64,000 nt of DNA from Thiodiazotropha sp040793985 (GCA_040793985.1 JBFNJI010000015.1:121597-185596), one strand, 5' to 3'. Positions 42,800 to 51,777 are shown, numbered from the stretch's first letter. The notes: a model not told the origin generated them from the sequence alone. Translations and numbers: made by a program.

Positions 42800-43549
42800 A
42801 TGATTGATATTCTATCGCTCGAATCCTATTGCAATGAATTGTTATCGGTGGCCGAGTTCAGCGACTACTGTCCAAACGGGCTGCAAGTGGAGGCCTCGGC
42901 CGATGTAGGGAGGCTGATGGTTGGGGTCAGCGCCTGTCAGGGGCTGATCGAGGCGGCCGAGGCGTGGGATGCGGATGTCCTGTTGGTCCATCATGGCTAT
43001 TTCTGGAAGGGTGAAGCGCAGGCGTTACGCGGCATCAAGGCCAACAGGGTCGGTGCACTCTTCAGACAGCAAACATCGCTCTTGGCCTACCATCTGCCCC
43101 TGGATGCCCATGCCGAATATGGCAACAACAGACAGTTGGGAGAGTGCCTGGGGCTGATCCCCGCGACACCTTCCGCCGACCATGGATTGATCTGGGAGAC
43201 AAGATTGTCAGAAACCATGGCCCCGCAGGACCTGGCCCATCGCATCGCTGACCGTCTGGGAAGGGCGCCGACGCACATCGCTCCGGATGGGCGTCCAATC
43301 TCCCGCGTCGGCTGGTGCAGCGGTGCCGCCCAGGATTACATCGAGGAGGCGGCTGAGCTGGGGTTGGATGCCTATATATCCGGGGAGATCTCGGAACAGA
43401 CGGTCCATCTCGCCAGAGAGCTGGGGGTTCACTACTACGCCGCAGGGCACCATGCCACCGAACGTTACGGCGTACAGGCCCTGGGTTCTCATCTGGCAGA
43501 AAAGTTTTCCCTCGAGTACCGTTTTGTCGAGGTAGAGAATCCCGTTTGA
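42800..43549 (+). CDS. Nif3-like dinuclear metal-centre protein (YbgI family)
   Basis: 249 residues forming a toroidal-hexamer family with a two-metal site. Metal ligands are seen in VLLVHHGYFWKGEA, LLAYHLPLDAHAEYGNNRQLGE and the C-terminal YYAAGHHATERYGVQAL. The central signature PISRVGWCSGAAQDYIEEAAELGLDAYISGEISEQT is also present. Its biochemical role is unsettled; homologues are linked to GTP-cyclohydrolase-like or DNA-repair functions. It diverges from the degS-like gene (51 bp between starts) and precedes the bc1 operon by about 200 bp. Confidence 0.92.
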   Translation: MIDILSLESYCNELLSVAEFSDYCPNGLQVEASADVGRLMVGVSACQGLIEAAEAWDADVLLVHHGYFWKGEAQALRGIKANRVGALFRQQTSLLAYHLPLDAHAEYGNNRQLGECLGLIPATPSADHGLIWETRLSETMAPQDLAHRIADRLGRAPTHIAPDGRPISRVGWCSGAAQDYIEEAAELGLDAYISGEISEQTVHLARELGVHYYAAGHHATERYGVQALGSHLAEKFSLEYRFVEVENPV

Positions 43550-43745
43550 GCGTTAGTACCCTGTAACAACAGCCAATTAATTCTGCTTTCAGAATGAATC
43601 CACCTTGACCTGCATAGCGGCATAATGGAAAATGCTCGGTTAGTTTTTATGGCTTTTAACTATATTCTAATGTCCTTAATATGGTGTTGCACATGGACCG
43701 TAAGGCCCTTGTTCGGCTCATGTTTAGTATCTGTGGAGTCCCTTT

Positions 43746-44342
43746 ATGAGCGCAGATGGCGTTGATTTGAAAAAACGACGTACCCTGACCCTTGCGACCA
43801 GCGCGGTTGGGGCGGTAGGCACCGGTTTCGTTCTCTATCCATTCCTGGCGGCCTGGGGCCCCAGTGAAAAAGCGAAGGCCGCCGGTGCCCCGGTTGAGGC
43901 TGATATCAGCAAGCTTGAGCCAGGTCAGTTGATGCGCGTCAAATGGCGTGGCAAGCCGGTTTGGATCGTCCACCGCACCGATCAAAACCTGCAGGATCTG
44001 GGTTCGCTGGAGAGTGTCTTGCTCGATCCCAACTCCGACGATGCCGGACAACAACCGGACTACTGCAAGAACCCCGAGCGCTCGATAAAAGGCAAGTATC
44101 TGGTTGCGATCGGTATCTGTACCCATCTCGGCTGCTCACCCACCTATCGTCCCGAAGTTGCACCGGAGGATCTGGGGCCGGAATGGAAAGGCGGCTTCTT
44201 CTGCCCTTGCCACGGTTCCCGTTTCGATCTGTCCGGTCGGGTCTATGCCGGCGTTCCTGCACCCAAGAATTTAGAAATTCCCCCCTATCAGTATCTATCT
44301 GATTTGAAGATCCTGATCGGTACCGATGGAGGAGCAGCCTGA
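43746..44342 (+). CDS. petA: Ubiquinol-cytochrome c reductase Rieske iron-sulfur subunit
   Basis: 198 residues. An N-terminal twin-arginine-like segment (LKKRRTLTLATSAVGAVG) and TM anchor lead to a periplasmic Rieske domain. The 2Fe-2S ligands lie in CTHLGCSP and CPCHGSRFDLSGRVY, with PAPKNLEIPPY at the end. It takes the first electron from ubiquinol in complex III and passes it to cytochrome c1. The stop overlaps the petB start by one base. First gene of petABC. Confidence 0.97.
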   Translation: MSADGVDLKKRRTLTLATSAVGAVGTGFVLYPFLAAWGPSEKAKAAGAPVEADISKLEPGQLMRVKWRGKPVWIVHRTDQNLQDLGSLESVLLDPNSDDAGQQPDYCKNPERSIKGKYLVAIGICTHLGCSPTYRPEVAPEDLGPEWKGGFFCPCHGSRFDLSGRVYAGVPAPKNLEIPPYQYLSDLKILIGTDGGAA

Positions 44343-45583
44343 TGAGTATGATGAAGAATTTTATGGGCTGGATAGACGACCGCTATCCGATGACCAAGGT
44401 GTGGAACGAGCATCTCGCCGAATACTACGCACCGAAGAACTTCAACTTCTGGTATTTCATGGGTTCGCTGGCCATGCTGGTGCTGGTGATTCAGATCCTC
44501 ACCGGTGTCTGGCTGGCGATGAGTTACAAACCGGATGCCGAACTGGCCTTCGGTTCCGTCGAATACATCATGCGCGATGTCGATTGGGGCTGGCTGATCC
44601 GCTACATGCACTCCACCGGCGCCTCCGCCTTCTTCGTCGTCATCTATCTGCACATGTTCCGCGGTCTGATGTACGGTTCCTACCGTAAACCCCGTGAGCT
44701 GCTGTGGATCATCGGCGTCATTATCTATCTGGCGATGATGGCCACCGCATTCTTCGGCTATCTGTTGCCCTGGGGCCAGATGTCTTACTGGGGTGCCCAG
44801 GTTATCGTCAACCTCTTCTCGGCGGTACCGGTGATAGGTCCGGACCTGGGTGTCTGGGTGCGCGGTGACTATGTCATCTCCGACGCCACCCTGAACCGCT
44901 TCTTCGCACTCCACTTCCTGTTACCCTTCGTGCTCGCCGCATTGGTCTTTATCCATATCGTCGCCCTGCACAAAGTTGGCTCCAACAACCCGGATGGCAT
45001 CGAAATCAAGAAGGGTCCCAAGGGCAATCGCTGGAGCGACACGGCTCCCGCGGACGGCATCCCTTTCCATCCCTACTATTCGGTGAAGGATATCGCCGGC
45101 GTGGCAGGCTTCCTGTTTCTCTTCGCCGCAGTAGTCTTCTTCGCGCCGGAGATGGGCGGCTACTTTATAGAGCATCCCAACTTCGAGCCGGCCAACCCCC
45201 TGAAGACGCCTGAGCACATCGCTCCCGTCTGGTACTTCACACCGTTCTACGCCATCCTGCGTGCCGTACCCTCGATAGCGGGTTCTGCCTTCCCCGGTGT
45301 GGTGGCGATGTTTGCTTCCATCCTGATTCTCTTCTTCCTGCCCTGGCTGGATCGCAGTCCGGTGAAGTCGATCAGGTATAAGGGTATGTTGTACAAAATC
45401 ATGCTCTGGCTTTTCGTTATCGACTTCATAATACTCGGTTTTCTTGGCACCCAGCCGACCACGGACCTGTATAAATTCATGGCGCAGGTCGGCACCATCT
45501 ACTACTTCGCGTTTTTTGTCCTGATGCCGGTCTACAGCAAGATCGATAAAACCAAACCCGTGCCAGAGAGGGTGACCGAATGA
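44342..45583 (+). CDS. petB: Cytochrome b subunit of the bc1 complex
   Basis: 413 residues with eight TM helices. It holds haems bL and bH (histidines in RYMHSTGASAFFVVIYLHMFRGL and HFLLPFVLAALVFIHIVALHKVGSNNPDG) and the Qo-site motif ending in the PEW-type region (PEHIAPVWYFTPFYAILRAVP). TGPxLG-like GPDLGVWVRGDYVISDATLNRFF connects helices. Fused single-chain b (not split b6/IV) is the proteobacterial form. Starts at ATG overlapping the petA stop; its own stop overlaps petC (ATGA). Confidence 0.97.
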   Translation: MSMMKNFMGWIDDRYPMTKVWNEHLAEYYAPKNFNFWYFMGSLAMLVLVIQILTGVWLAMSYKPDAELAFGSVEYIMRDVDWGWLIRYMHSTGASAFFVVIYLHMFRGLMYGSYRKPRELLWIIGVIIYLAMMATAFFGYLLPWGQMSYWGAQVIVNLFSAVPVIGPDLGVWVRGDYVISDATLNRFFALHFLLPFVLAALVFIHIVALHKVGSNNPDGIEIKKGPKGNRWSDTAPADGIPFHPYYSVKDIAGVAGFLFLFAAVVFFAPEMGGYFIEHPNFEPANPLKTPEHIAPVWYFTPFYAILRAVPSIAGSAFPGVVAMFASILILFFLPWLDRSPVKSIRYKGMLYKIMLWLFVIDFIILGFLGTQPTTDLYKFMAQVGTIYYFAFFVLMPVYSKIDKTKPVPERVTE

Positions 45584-46320
45584 AAAAGCTGATTGTTGCA
45601 TTTCTATTTGCCGCGGCCCCGATGCTGGGTCTGGCTGCGGGTGGTGGCGCGCATCTGGACGATGCCGATATCGACCTGAGTGATCAGGCCTCGCTGCAGC
45701 GTGGCGCCAAGTACTTCGTCAACTTCTGTCTGAGTTGTCATTCGGCCCAGTTCCAGCGCTATAACCGCATGGCCAAGGATTTGGGTCTGAGCGAGACCGA
45801 GGTTATTGAAAACCTGATGTTCACCACCGATAAGATCGGTGACACCATGAAGATCGCCATGACCACGGAGCAGGGCACCGAGTGGTTCGGCAGCCCCCCG
45901 CCCGATCTTAGCGTGCTTGCCCGGGCCCGTGGTGTCGACTGGATCTATACCTATCTGCGCAGCTTCTACCTGGATGAGAAGCGCCCCTTCGGCGTCAACA
46001 ATATCGTCTTTCCGGATGTGGGCATGCCCCACGTATTGTGGGAACTTCAGGGCGCACAGAAGGCTGTTTTCAAACTGGAGAAGGATTCGGCCGGAAACGA
46101 TATCGAGAAGTTCGATCACTTCGAGCCAGTCTCGGAAGGCCTCTTGAGCCCGGCCGAGTATGATCAGGTCGCAAGGGATCTGACCGCCTTCATGAGCTAT
46201 ATCAGTGAGCCGATTCAGATGGAACGCAAACGCCTGGGTGTCTGGGTATTGCTCTTCATCGCTGTATTCTTCGTCCTCGCCTATCTGCTCAAGAAGGAGT
46301 ACTGGAAAGACGTACACTGA
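45580..46320 (+). CDS. petC: Cytochrome c1 subunit of the bc1 complex
   Basis: 246 residues. A signal peptide (LIVAFLFAAAPMLGLAA) precedes one covalent haem site, FCLSCHSAQFQRYNRMAKDLG (CxxCH). The axial-Met region and a C-terminal TM anchor (LGVWVLLFIAVFFVLAYLLKKEYWKDV) hold the haem domain on the periplasmic face. It accepts electrons from the Rieske protein and reduces a soluble or membrane cytochrome c. It overlaps petB by four bases and ends the operon at the strong terminator at 46343-46381. Confidence 0.97.
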   Translation: MKKLIVAFLFAAAPMLGLAAGGGAHLDDADIDLSDQASLQRGAKYFVNFCLSCHSAQFQRYNRMAKDLGLSETEVIENLMFTTDKIGDTMKIAMTTEQGTEWFGSPPPDLSVLARARGVDWIYTYLRSFYLDEKRPFGVNNIVFPDVGMPHVLWELQGAQKAVFKLEKDSAGNDIEKFDHFEPVSEGLLSPAEYDQVARDLTAFMSYISEPIQMERKRLGVWVLLFIAVFFVLAYLLKKEYWKDVH

Positions 46321-46342
46321 TCTCATTCAGCCGGGATCTGAC

Positions 46343-46381
46343 AAAAAGGCGCGCAGTTGCGTTATACTGTGCGCCTTTTTT
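46343..46381 (+). terminator. Bidirectional-type terminator after petABC
   Basis: A 15-bp stem with one G-U pair (46343-46357 with 46367-46381) begins with five A and ends with six T. It sits 22 bp after the petC stop. The loop contains TTATACT, which could double as part of the downstream sspA promoter. Confidence 0.88.
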
Positions 46382-46458
46382 AATGTCACAACAATTTTCA
46401 GCCCATAGCCAGGCACCGTTTTGCCGGCTGCGGCGGATATCCAGGAGAGAGGCTATAA

Positions 46459-47082
46459 ATGGCGGCAGTTGCGAATAAACGCTCAGTGATGACCCTCTAT
46501 TCGGATCCCACAGATCCCTATTGCCATCGAGTCAGGCTGGTGCTGGCGGAGAAGAATATCACCTATGAGGTCTCGGATATCGATCCCCTGAATGTTCCCG
46601 AAGAGGTGATGGAGCTGAATCCCTATGGAACCCTTCCCACCCTGGTGGACAGGGATCTGAAGCTCTATGAGTCGCGCATTATCATGGAGTATCTGGACGA
46701 ACGCTTTCCCCATCCACCCTTGCTGCCGGTGGATCCTGTCTCACGCTCTACCTCGCGTCTGCTGATGTACCGCGTCGACAATGACTGGTATAGCCTGATG
46801 GACATAATCCTCAGCGGCAAGAAAGAGGCTGCAAAGGCACGCAAAGAGCTTCGTGAGAGTCTTATCTCAACCTCACCGGTGTTCAATGCAAAGCCCTTTT
46901 TCATGAGCGATGAGTTCACTCTTGTCGATTGTGCTATTGCGCCTCTGCTTTGGCGCCTCCAGGAGTTGGGTGTCGAGATACCCGCGAGTGTGAAAGGCGT
47001 ACATGAGTATGCCAAGCGTCTGTTCGAGAAGGAGTCATTTCTCAAGAGCCTGTCCGAAGCCGAGCAGGAGATGCGCGGTTAG
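46459..47082 (+). CDS. sspA: Stringent starvation protein A
   Basis: 207 residues with a glutathione-S-transferase-like fold lacking GST activity in the family. The N-terminal thioredoxin-like part reads VMTLYSDPTDPYCHRVRLVLAEK and LYESRIIMEYLDERFPHPPLLP; the helical C-terminus follows. SspA binds RNA polymerase and supports stress and stationary-phase transcription. It follows petABC, a frequent gammaproteobacterial order, and precedes sspB by 4 bp, so the two form an operon. Confidence 0.95.
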   Translation: MAAVANKRSVMTLYSDPTDPYCHRVRLVLAEKNITYEVSDIDPLNVPEEVMELNPYGTLPTLVDRDLKLYESRIIMEYLDERFPHPPLLPVDPVSRSTSRLLMYRVDNDWYSLMDIILSGKKEAAKARKELRESLISTSPVFNAKPFFMSDEFTLVDCAIAPLLWRLQELGVEIPASVKGVHEYAKRLFEKESFLKSLSEAEQEMRG

Positions 47083-47086
47083 TACC

Positions 47087-47485
47087 ATGTCTGAGATGTC
47101 ATCCAACCGTCCCTACCTGATACGGGCGCTCTATGACTGGTTGGTGGACAATGGCAAAACACCCTATCTGATGGTGAATACAGCCCTGGATGGCGTCGTG
47201 GTGCCGGATCAATTCGTGGAGGAAGGACGCATCATCCTGAATGTCGACCCGGCCGCGGTCTCGGGGCTTACGCTAAACAACGACCTGATCAGTTTCAGTG
47301 CGCGATTCGGCGGCAAGGCTGAGGAGATCCTGATACCGCCCCGCGCGGTAATGGGTATCTATGCCAAGGAGAACGGTCAGGGTATGCTGTTTCCCGAAGA
47401 TGATGTGGACCAGGATGACGGTCCCGATGACGAGCCCGATCCCTCCACTCCGGGTAAGCGGCCATCCTTGAAGGTGGTCAAATAG
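47087..47485 (+). CDS. sspB: ClpXP adaptor SspB
   Basis: 132 residues from ATG 47087, chosen since the family begins SNRPYLIRALYDW. The substrate-binding domain has TPYLMVNTALDGVVVPDQFVEEGRIILNV and the core ISFSARFGGKAEEILIPPRAVMGIYAKENGQGM. An acidic flexible linker (about 108-120) ends in the ClpX-docking tail (PGKRPSLKVVK, matching the family's RPxLxVVK). It tethers ssrA-tagged and other substrates to ClpXP. It is cotranscribed with sspA. Confidence 0.95.
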   Translation: MSEMSSNRPYLIRALYDWLVDNGKTPYLMVNTALDGVVVPDQFVEEGRIILNVDPAAVSGLTLNNDLISFSARFGGKAEEILIPPRAVMGIYAKENGQGMLFPEDDVDQDDGPDDEPDPSTPGKRPSLKVVK

Positions 47486-47503
47486 AGCGCCGCCTCGGTG
47501 TAT

Positions 47504-47833
47504 TTACTCCCGACCGGCATCCGTCTCAACTGCCGGTAGCTCGATATGCAGGCTGACGTTCTCCGTCCCCACCATCACCACATATCCGGTTCGCCTGCCT
47601 GATCCTTCCAGGCTATAGTCGAACTCATACACACGGCGCATTTTCAATCCACTGCGAAACCAGCGCAATCCCAAGCGATGCAGGGCCACGGTCTGGTCGA
47701 GAAACTGCACGCCGTGACTTTGACAGGCTTTGCGACTGATCTGGATCGCGATTTCCCGGACCCGTAGGCTGTCACGCCAGAACCAGAGCAGGGCCAACAG
47801 AACCAGCAGCAGATTGAGTGTTGAATATGACAT
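47504..47833 (-). CDS. Small membrane-anchored DUF3301 protein
   Basis: 109 residues from MSYSTLNLLLVLLALLWFWRDSLRVRE, a single N-terminal TM helix followed by a cytoplasmic part. The family pattern is REIAIQISRKACQSHGVQFLDQTVALHRLGLRW then RRVYEFDYSLEGSGRRTGYVVMVG. Function unknown; the family is common in gammaproteobacteria. It is convergent with sspB, and its start lies only 13 bases from the start of the divergent macrodomain gene. Confidence 0.85.
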   Translation of the reverse strand: MSYSTLNLLLVLLALLWFWRDSLRVREIAIQISRKACQSHGVQFLDQTVALHRLGLRWFRSGLKMRRVYEFDYSLEGSGRRTGYVVMVGTENVSLHIELPAVETDAGRE

Positions 47834-47846
47834 ACGGTTATAAGTT

Positions 47847-48353
47847 ATGGGAAAGATACGCATTGTAACGGCAGATATCACCCGGCTGAAAGTGGATGCA
47901 ATCGTAAATGCCGCGAATACCTCGTTGTTGGGGGGAGGCGGTGTGGATGGCGCCATTCACCGTGCAGCGGGCCCGGAGTTGCTCGCCTATTGCGAAGGAC
48001 TGGGAGGCTGCCCCACGGGTGAGGCCAGGTTGACGCCCGGTTTCAGGCTGCCGGCCGATTGGATAATCCATACCGTGGGGCCGGTATGGAGCAACGGCGA
48101 GCGGGGCGAACCCGTGTTGCTCGGCTCCTGCTATCAAAACAGCTTCGGATTGGCGGCAGAAAAAGGGTGTCGGAGCATCGCCTTTCCTGCGATCAGTACC
48201 GGGGTCTATGGTTACCCGAAACGGGAGGCCGCAGAACTCGCCCTGGGTGTCATGAGGGAGTGGCAGGCACGGTTTGATGCTATTATCGCCTGCTGCTACA
48301 GCGAGGCCGATGCCGATCTCTATCGGATGCTCTGTCATGAATGCGGGGATTAA
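47847..48353 (+). CDS. Macrodomain protein (O-acetyl-ADP-ribose deacetylase type)
   Basis: 168 residues, a single macrodomain of the MacroD/YmdB group. Signatures are VDAIVNAANTSLLGGGGVDGAIHRAAGPEL, TGEARLTPGFRLPADWIIHTVGP and IAFPAISTGVYGYPKREAAELAL. Members remove the acetyl group from O-acetyl-ADP-ribose or ADP-ribose from acidic residues. There is no strong ribosome-binding site before ATG 47847, and its promoter must lie inside the divergent DUF3301 gene unless transcription starts very close. Confidence 0.93.
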   Translation: MGKIRIVTADITRLKVDAIVNAANTSLLGGGGVDGAIHRAAGPELLAYCEGLGGCPTGEARLTPGFRLPADWIIHTVGPVWSNGERGEPVLLGSCYQNSFGLAAEKGCRSIAFPAISTGVYGYPKREAAELALGVMREWQARFDAIIACCYSEADADLYRMLCHECGD

Positions 48354-48595
48354 GCATCAAACGAATACCTCAAGCGGGCTCGGTTATAGATCGATGGTTC
48401 GTTTGTATGAGCCCTAGCCAGAATCGTATATTCCCTCTGTTTTGTTAATTCCTTGCAGGAACCCGGGAATGCACGGACATTTTCAATTATATTGTCACGT
48501 GTTCGCGATCGATTGCGGATCATGTCCAGGTTGCTTGCTATGATGTGGCTTGGTTTTTATTTGAATTGGTCTATTCAGGCGCTAGGTGAGTGAAG
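48354..48595. other. Gene-free interval
   Basis: About 240 bp, AT-richer than its flanks. No terminator, RNA gene or strong promoter recognised. Confidence 0.3.
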
Positions 48596-48820
48596 ATGCT
48601 AAGTTGGTTGGATAGGGTGCCGTTACAGATGATCGCACTGCCGGCGATTCTGCTTGGATTGGCCCCCTTTGTCCCCGAACCCCATTTGTGGGAGAAGTTG
48701 AAAATGCTGGCGGCGGGCACCCTGCATCGTCCCATCGATATCCTTGACCTGCTGTTGCACGGTATACCGGTTGTGCTGTTGGTGATCAAACTGATACGTG
48801 GAGAGCGGGAGAGCGCCTGA
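48596..48820 (+). CDS. Small two-helix membrane protein
   Basis: 74 residues from ATG 48596 (AGGTG six bases before; GTG 48590 is an alternative). Two hydrophobic segments (LQMIALPAILLGLAPFVP and DILDLLLHGIPVVLLVIKLI) flank an amphipathic loop containing HLWEKLKMLAAGTLHRPIDI. Similar short proteins are widespread in gammaproteobacteria and often carry uninformative transporter-like names; no function is known. It converges on fetB. Confidence 0.7.
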   Translation: MLSWLDRVPLQMIALPAILLGLAPFVPEPHLWEKLKMLAAGTLHRPIDILDLLLHGIPVVLLVIKLIRGERESA

Positions 48821-48860
48821 AAACGCGCTGAACCTTGAGCATCGAGTGTGGCGGCCTGCC

Positions 48861-49664
48861 TTACTCCCTGGCCGTGCTGAGGCGATCGAGACGCAGACGC
48901 TCCCTCTCGTCAAACAGATGTTTCGAGCCGATCCATACCGCGGCCATGGCGCCAAATCCGGTGCCTGCGGCGATCAGCAGCATGATCAGTATCTGGTATT
49001 TACTGGCCTCGAACGGCGGCGCGCCCGCAAGTATCTGGCCGGTCATCATGCCTGGAAGACTGACCACGCCTGCGGCGGCCATGGCGTTGATTATCGGTAT
49101 CATGCCGCTGCGCAGGGCGCTGCGTCGAAGTTCCCGAATCGCCTCTTCCCAACTCTGACCCAGGATCAGACGCGCCTCGATCTGCTGACGCTGCTGCCAG
49201 GCGTTGTGGGTCAGATGATCCAGGGAAATGGCAACGCCCGACATGGTGTTGCCGAGTAACATGCCGAGCAGGGGTATCAGGTATTGCACGGAATACCAGG
49301 GTTCGGCCTGGATGATGATCGTAAGTGCCAGCAGGGTGACGGTAAACGAAGAGATAAACATCGACAGGGTGCCGACCCCCATGCCCCATACGCCGCGAAA
49401 ACGCCGTTGTTGCCTGGCCAATACCTCATACCCCGCGACAAAGAGCATGAACAGTGCGAGCAGGGCGATCAATAGGGGATGGGACTGGACAAAGAGAAAT
49501 TTCAACACCAGGCCGAGCAGAAACAGTTGCACCACGGTACGTAGCGAGGCAATCAGCAGTTGACGTTCAATTCCGAGGGACAGCCTCAACGACAAGATGG
49601 CCAGAACCAATACCAGCACCGCGGAAAGTGCCAGGTCTAGGGTCGACAGCTCTATCAGCGTCAT
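48861..49664 (-). CDS. fetB: FetB/YbbM-family ABC transporter permease
   Basis: 267 residues from MTLIELSTLDLALSAVLVLVLA. About seven TM helices (UPF0014 family) with ERQLLIASLRTVVQLFLLGLVL, YLIPLLGMLLGNTMSGVAISL and GMIPIINAMAAAGVVSLPGMMTGQILAG. In E. coli FetAB exports iron and protects against peroxide. Its ATG overlaps the fetA stop by four bases. It follows the ATPase gene in a trmB-fetA-fetB run on the minus strand. Confidence 0.9.
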   Translation of the reverse strand: MTLIELSTLDLALSAVLVLVLAILSLRLSLGIERQLLIASLRTVVQLFLLGLVLKFLFVQSHPLLIALLALFMLFVAGYEVLARQQRRFRGVWGMGVGTLSMFISSFTVTLLALTIIIQAEPWYSVQYLIPLLGMLLGNTMSGVAISLDHLTHNAWQQRQQIEARLILGQSWEEAIRELRRSALRSGMIPIINAMAAAGVVSLPGMMTGQILAGAPPFEASKYQILIMLLIAAGTGFGAMAAVWIGSKHLFDERERLRLDRLSTARE

Positions 49665-50257
49665 GCTAACACCCGCAGGCGTCCATCGGCGATCTGCCAC
49701 ATCCGGTCGCCGACCCGCCGTTGTTGATCGGGATCGTGCGTCACCCAAAACACCGCGACACTCTGGTTCCTGCGCCAGTCGCTGATGAGTCCCTCGACAC
49801 GATCGATATTCTGCTGGTCCAGGTTGGCGGTCGGCTCGTCGAGCAACAGCACCCCCGGCCTGTTGCAGAGCAGCCGTACCAGGGCCAGGCGTTGCCGTTC
49901 GCCGCTGGAGAGTCGGCTGACCTCCCACTGCATGGCGTCGGCGGAGAGGTCGAGCAGGGCCATCAAGGACGGGTCGGGCCGAGGGAAATGGTCGCCGACC
50001 CGCTCTGCCCACCAGGCGCTTTCGGCGGGAAGCAGACCCACCTCCCTGCGCCAGGCCGGGGCGCTGAATGAATACATCTCCCTGTCATCGAACCAGGCTT
50101 CGCCCTGATGGGGTTCGAGATCGGCCAACGCCCTCAGCAGGCGTGATTTTCCGCTGCCTGAAGGGCCGCTCAGGGTGATGCACTCACCGGCGGTTATCTG
50201 CAGGTCGATGGGCTCGAGCAGGGGGGAACGGAACTGTTTCAGGGTCAGGCTGCCCAT
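49661..50257 (-). CDS. fetA: FetA/YbbL-family ABC transporter ATPase
   Basis: 198 residues from MGSLTLKQFRSPLLEP; the ATG at 50257 overlaps the trmB stop (TGATG), suggesting coupling. Walker A is TLSGPSGSGKSRLLRAL, the signature LSSGERQRLALVRLL, Walker B VLLLDEPTANLD and the switch WVTHDPDQQRR. The stretch between Walker A and the signature (WRREVGLLPAESAWWAERVGDHF) is short, as in the FetA group. It powers FetB. Confidence 0.9.
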   Translation of the reverse strand: MGSLTLKQFRSPLLEPIDLQITAGECITLSGPSGSGKSRLLRALADLEPHQGEAWFDDREMYSFSAPAWRREVGLLPAESAWWAERVGDHFPRPDPSLMALLDLSADAMQWEVSRLSSGERQRLALVRLLCNRPGVLLLDEPTANLDQQNIDRVEGLISDWRRNQSVAVFWVTHDPDQQRRVGDRMWQIADGRLRVLA

Positions 50258-50946
50258 CAGTTCAAGCGCTCGAAGAGTAGATCCCATACCCCGTGGCCAA
50301 GACGCTCTCCGCGCTGTTCAAACTTGGTGATTGGCCTGGTTTCGGGACGCGGAGAGTAGTGTCCCTCCCCGGCCTGGTTGCGAAACCCCCCATGCCGGCT
50401 GAAGAGGGTCATCATCTGCGCCGCATACGCTTCCCAGTCGGTGGCCATGTGGATCACCCCTCCGGGCTTGAGTGCGCGATGAATCAGCTCGGTGAACTCA
50501 GGACGCACGATGCGGCGCTTGTGGTGGCGTCGCTTATGCCAGGGATCGGGGAAATAGAGCAGGACCCGTTGCAGGGATGCCTCGGGGAGATGGTGGCGCA
50601 GCAGTTCCATGGCGTCGCTTTGCAGGATGCGCACATTCTCAGACTCCTGCGCTGCCAGGGCGAGCATCAGGCGGCCCACCCCAGGACTGTGCACTTCGAC
50701 CCCAAGAAAGTCCTCATCGGGATGACGTGCGGCGAGCTGGGCCAGTGCCCCGCCGTTGCCGAAGCCAATCTCCAGGGTGAGCGGTTTCCGCCTGCCGAAC
50801 AGGGCGGTCAACTCGAGCGGACCCTGGTCCAGGGTTATGCCGTAGCGGGGCCACAACACCTGGAATGCCCGTTGCTGGCCTTCCGTCAATCGCCCCTGTC
50901 TCAGGACATAACTGCGTATGGGACGATGGGAGGTTTCAGCGGACAT
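50257..50946 (-). CDS. trmB: tRNA (guanine-N7)-methyltransferase
   Basis: 229 residues. It adds m7G at position 46 of the tRNA variable loop using SAM. Motifs are LTLEIGFGNGGALAQLAARHP (SAM site), FLGVEVHSPGVGRLML, VLLYFPDPWHKRRHHKRRIVRPEF (catalytic, nearly invariant in the family) and the C-terminal R-P-x-T-K-F-E-x-R-G as RPITKFEQRGERLGH. An N-terminal RSYVLRQGRLT is also typical. It is 30 bp downstream of thiG and overlaps fetA. Confidence 0.96.
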   Translation of the reverse strand: MSAETSHRPIRSYVLRQGRLTEGQQRAFQVLWPRYGITLDQGPLELTALFGRRKPLTLEIGFGNGGALAQLAARHPDEDFLGVEVHSPGVGRLMLALAAQESENVRILQSDAMELLRHHLPEASLQRVLLYFPDPWHKRRHHKRRIVRPEFTELIHRALKPGGVIHMATDWEAYAAQMMTLFSRHGGFRNQAGEGHYSPRPETRPITKFEQRGERLGHGVWDLLFERLN

Positions 50947-50976
50947 GGCCGGTTTATTGGTCGCGGTCCGTGGGGA

Positions 50977-51777
50977 TTAGAAAAACAGGCCCTCGACGGG
51001 AGAAGAGGCCGAGGCGAAACGCTTCGCCGGCATCCGTCCCGCGAGGTAGGCCTCGCGGCCCGCCTGAATCGCCTTCTTCATCGCAGATGCCATCAGTACC
51101 GGCTTCTCGGCAGCAGCGATGGCGGTGTTCATCAACACCCCGTCACAACCCAGTTCCATGGCCACGGCGGCATCGGAGGCGGTGCCCACACCGGCGTCCA
51201 CCAGCACCGGTACCCTGGCGTTTTCCACGATGGTCAGGATATTGAGCCGGTTGCGGATACCCAGGCCCGATCCGATCGGCGCCGCCAGGGGCATGACCGC
51301 AACGCAACCCAGCTCCTCGAGCCGTTTCGCCATGATCGGGTCGTCATTGGTGTAGACCATTACATCGAAGCCATCCCTGATCAGTTCCGCCGCCGCGGAG
51401 AGGGTCTGAACGACATCGGGAAAGAGGGTCTTCTCGTCGCCAAGCACCTCCAGCTTGACCAGGTTGTGTCCATCCAACAGCTCCCTGGCGAGGCGGCAGG
51501 TACGGACCGCGGTCTTGGCGTCATAGCAACCGGCGGTGTTGGGCAGGTAGGTGAACTCATCGGGGGGGAGGGTAGTGAGAATATTGGGTTGATCCTTCTC
51601 CTGGCCGATATTGGTGCGGCGCACTGCGATGGTGACGATCTCGGCACCGCTGGCATCGATGGCTTCACGGGTCTCCTGCATATCCTTGTACTTTCCTGTA
51701 CCGACCAGCAGGCGGGAGTTGAAACTGCGTCCGGCGACGCTGAAGCTGTCATTTTGCATATTGTTTGGCATCGGCAT
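50977..51777 (-). CDS. thiG: Thiazole synthase ThiG
   Basis: 266 residues, a TIM barrel. It forms the thiazole phosphate of thiamine from DXP, dehydroglycine and ThiS-thiocarboxylate. Motifs are SRLLVGTGKYKDMQETREAI, EIVTIAVRRTN, LPNTAGCYDAKTAVRTCRLAREL, the Lys in LVKLEVLGDEKTLFPD and PIGSGLGIRNRLNIL, then PVLVDAGVGTASDAAVAMELGCDGVLMNTAIAAA. The thiS gene lies 48 bp upstream on the same strand. Confidence 0.97.
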   Translation of the reverse strand: MPMPNNMQNDSFSVAGRSFNSRLLVGTGKYKDMQETREAIDASGAEIVTIAVRRTNIGQEKDQPNILTTLPPDEFTYLPNTAGCYDAKTAVRTCRLARELLDGHNLVKLEVLGDEKTLFPDVVQTLSAAAELIRDGFDVMVYTNDDPIMAKRLEELGCVAVMPLAAPIGSGLGIRNRLNILTIVENARVPVLVDAGVGTASDAAVAMELGCDGVLMNTAIAAAEKPVLMASAMKKAIQAGREAYLAGRMPAKRFASASSPVEGLFF

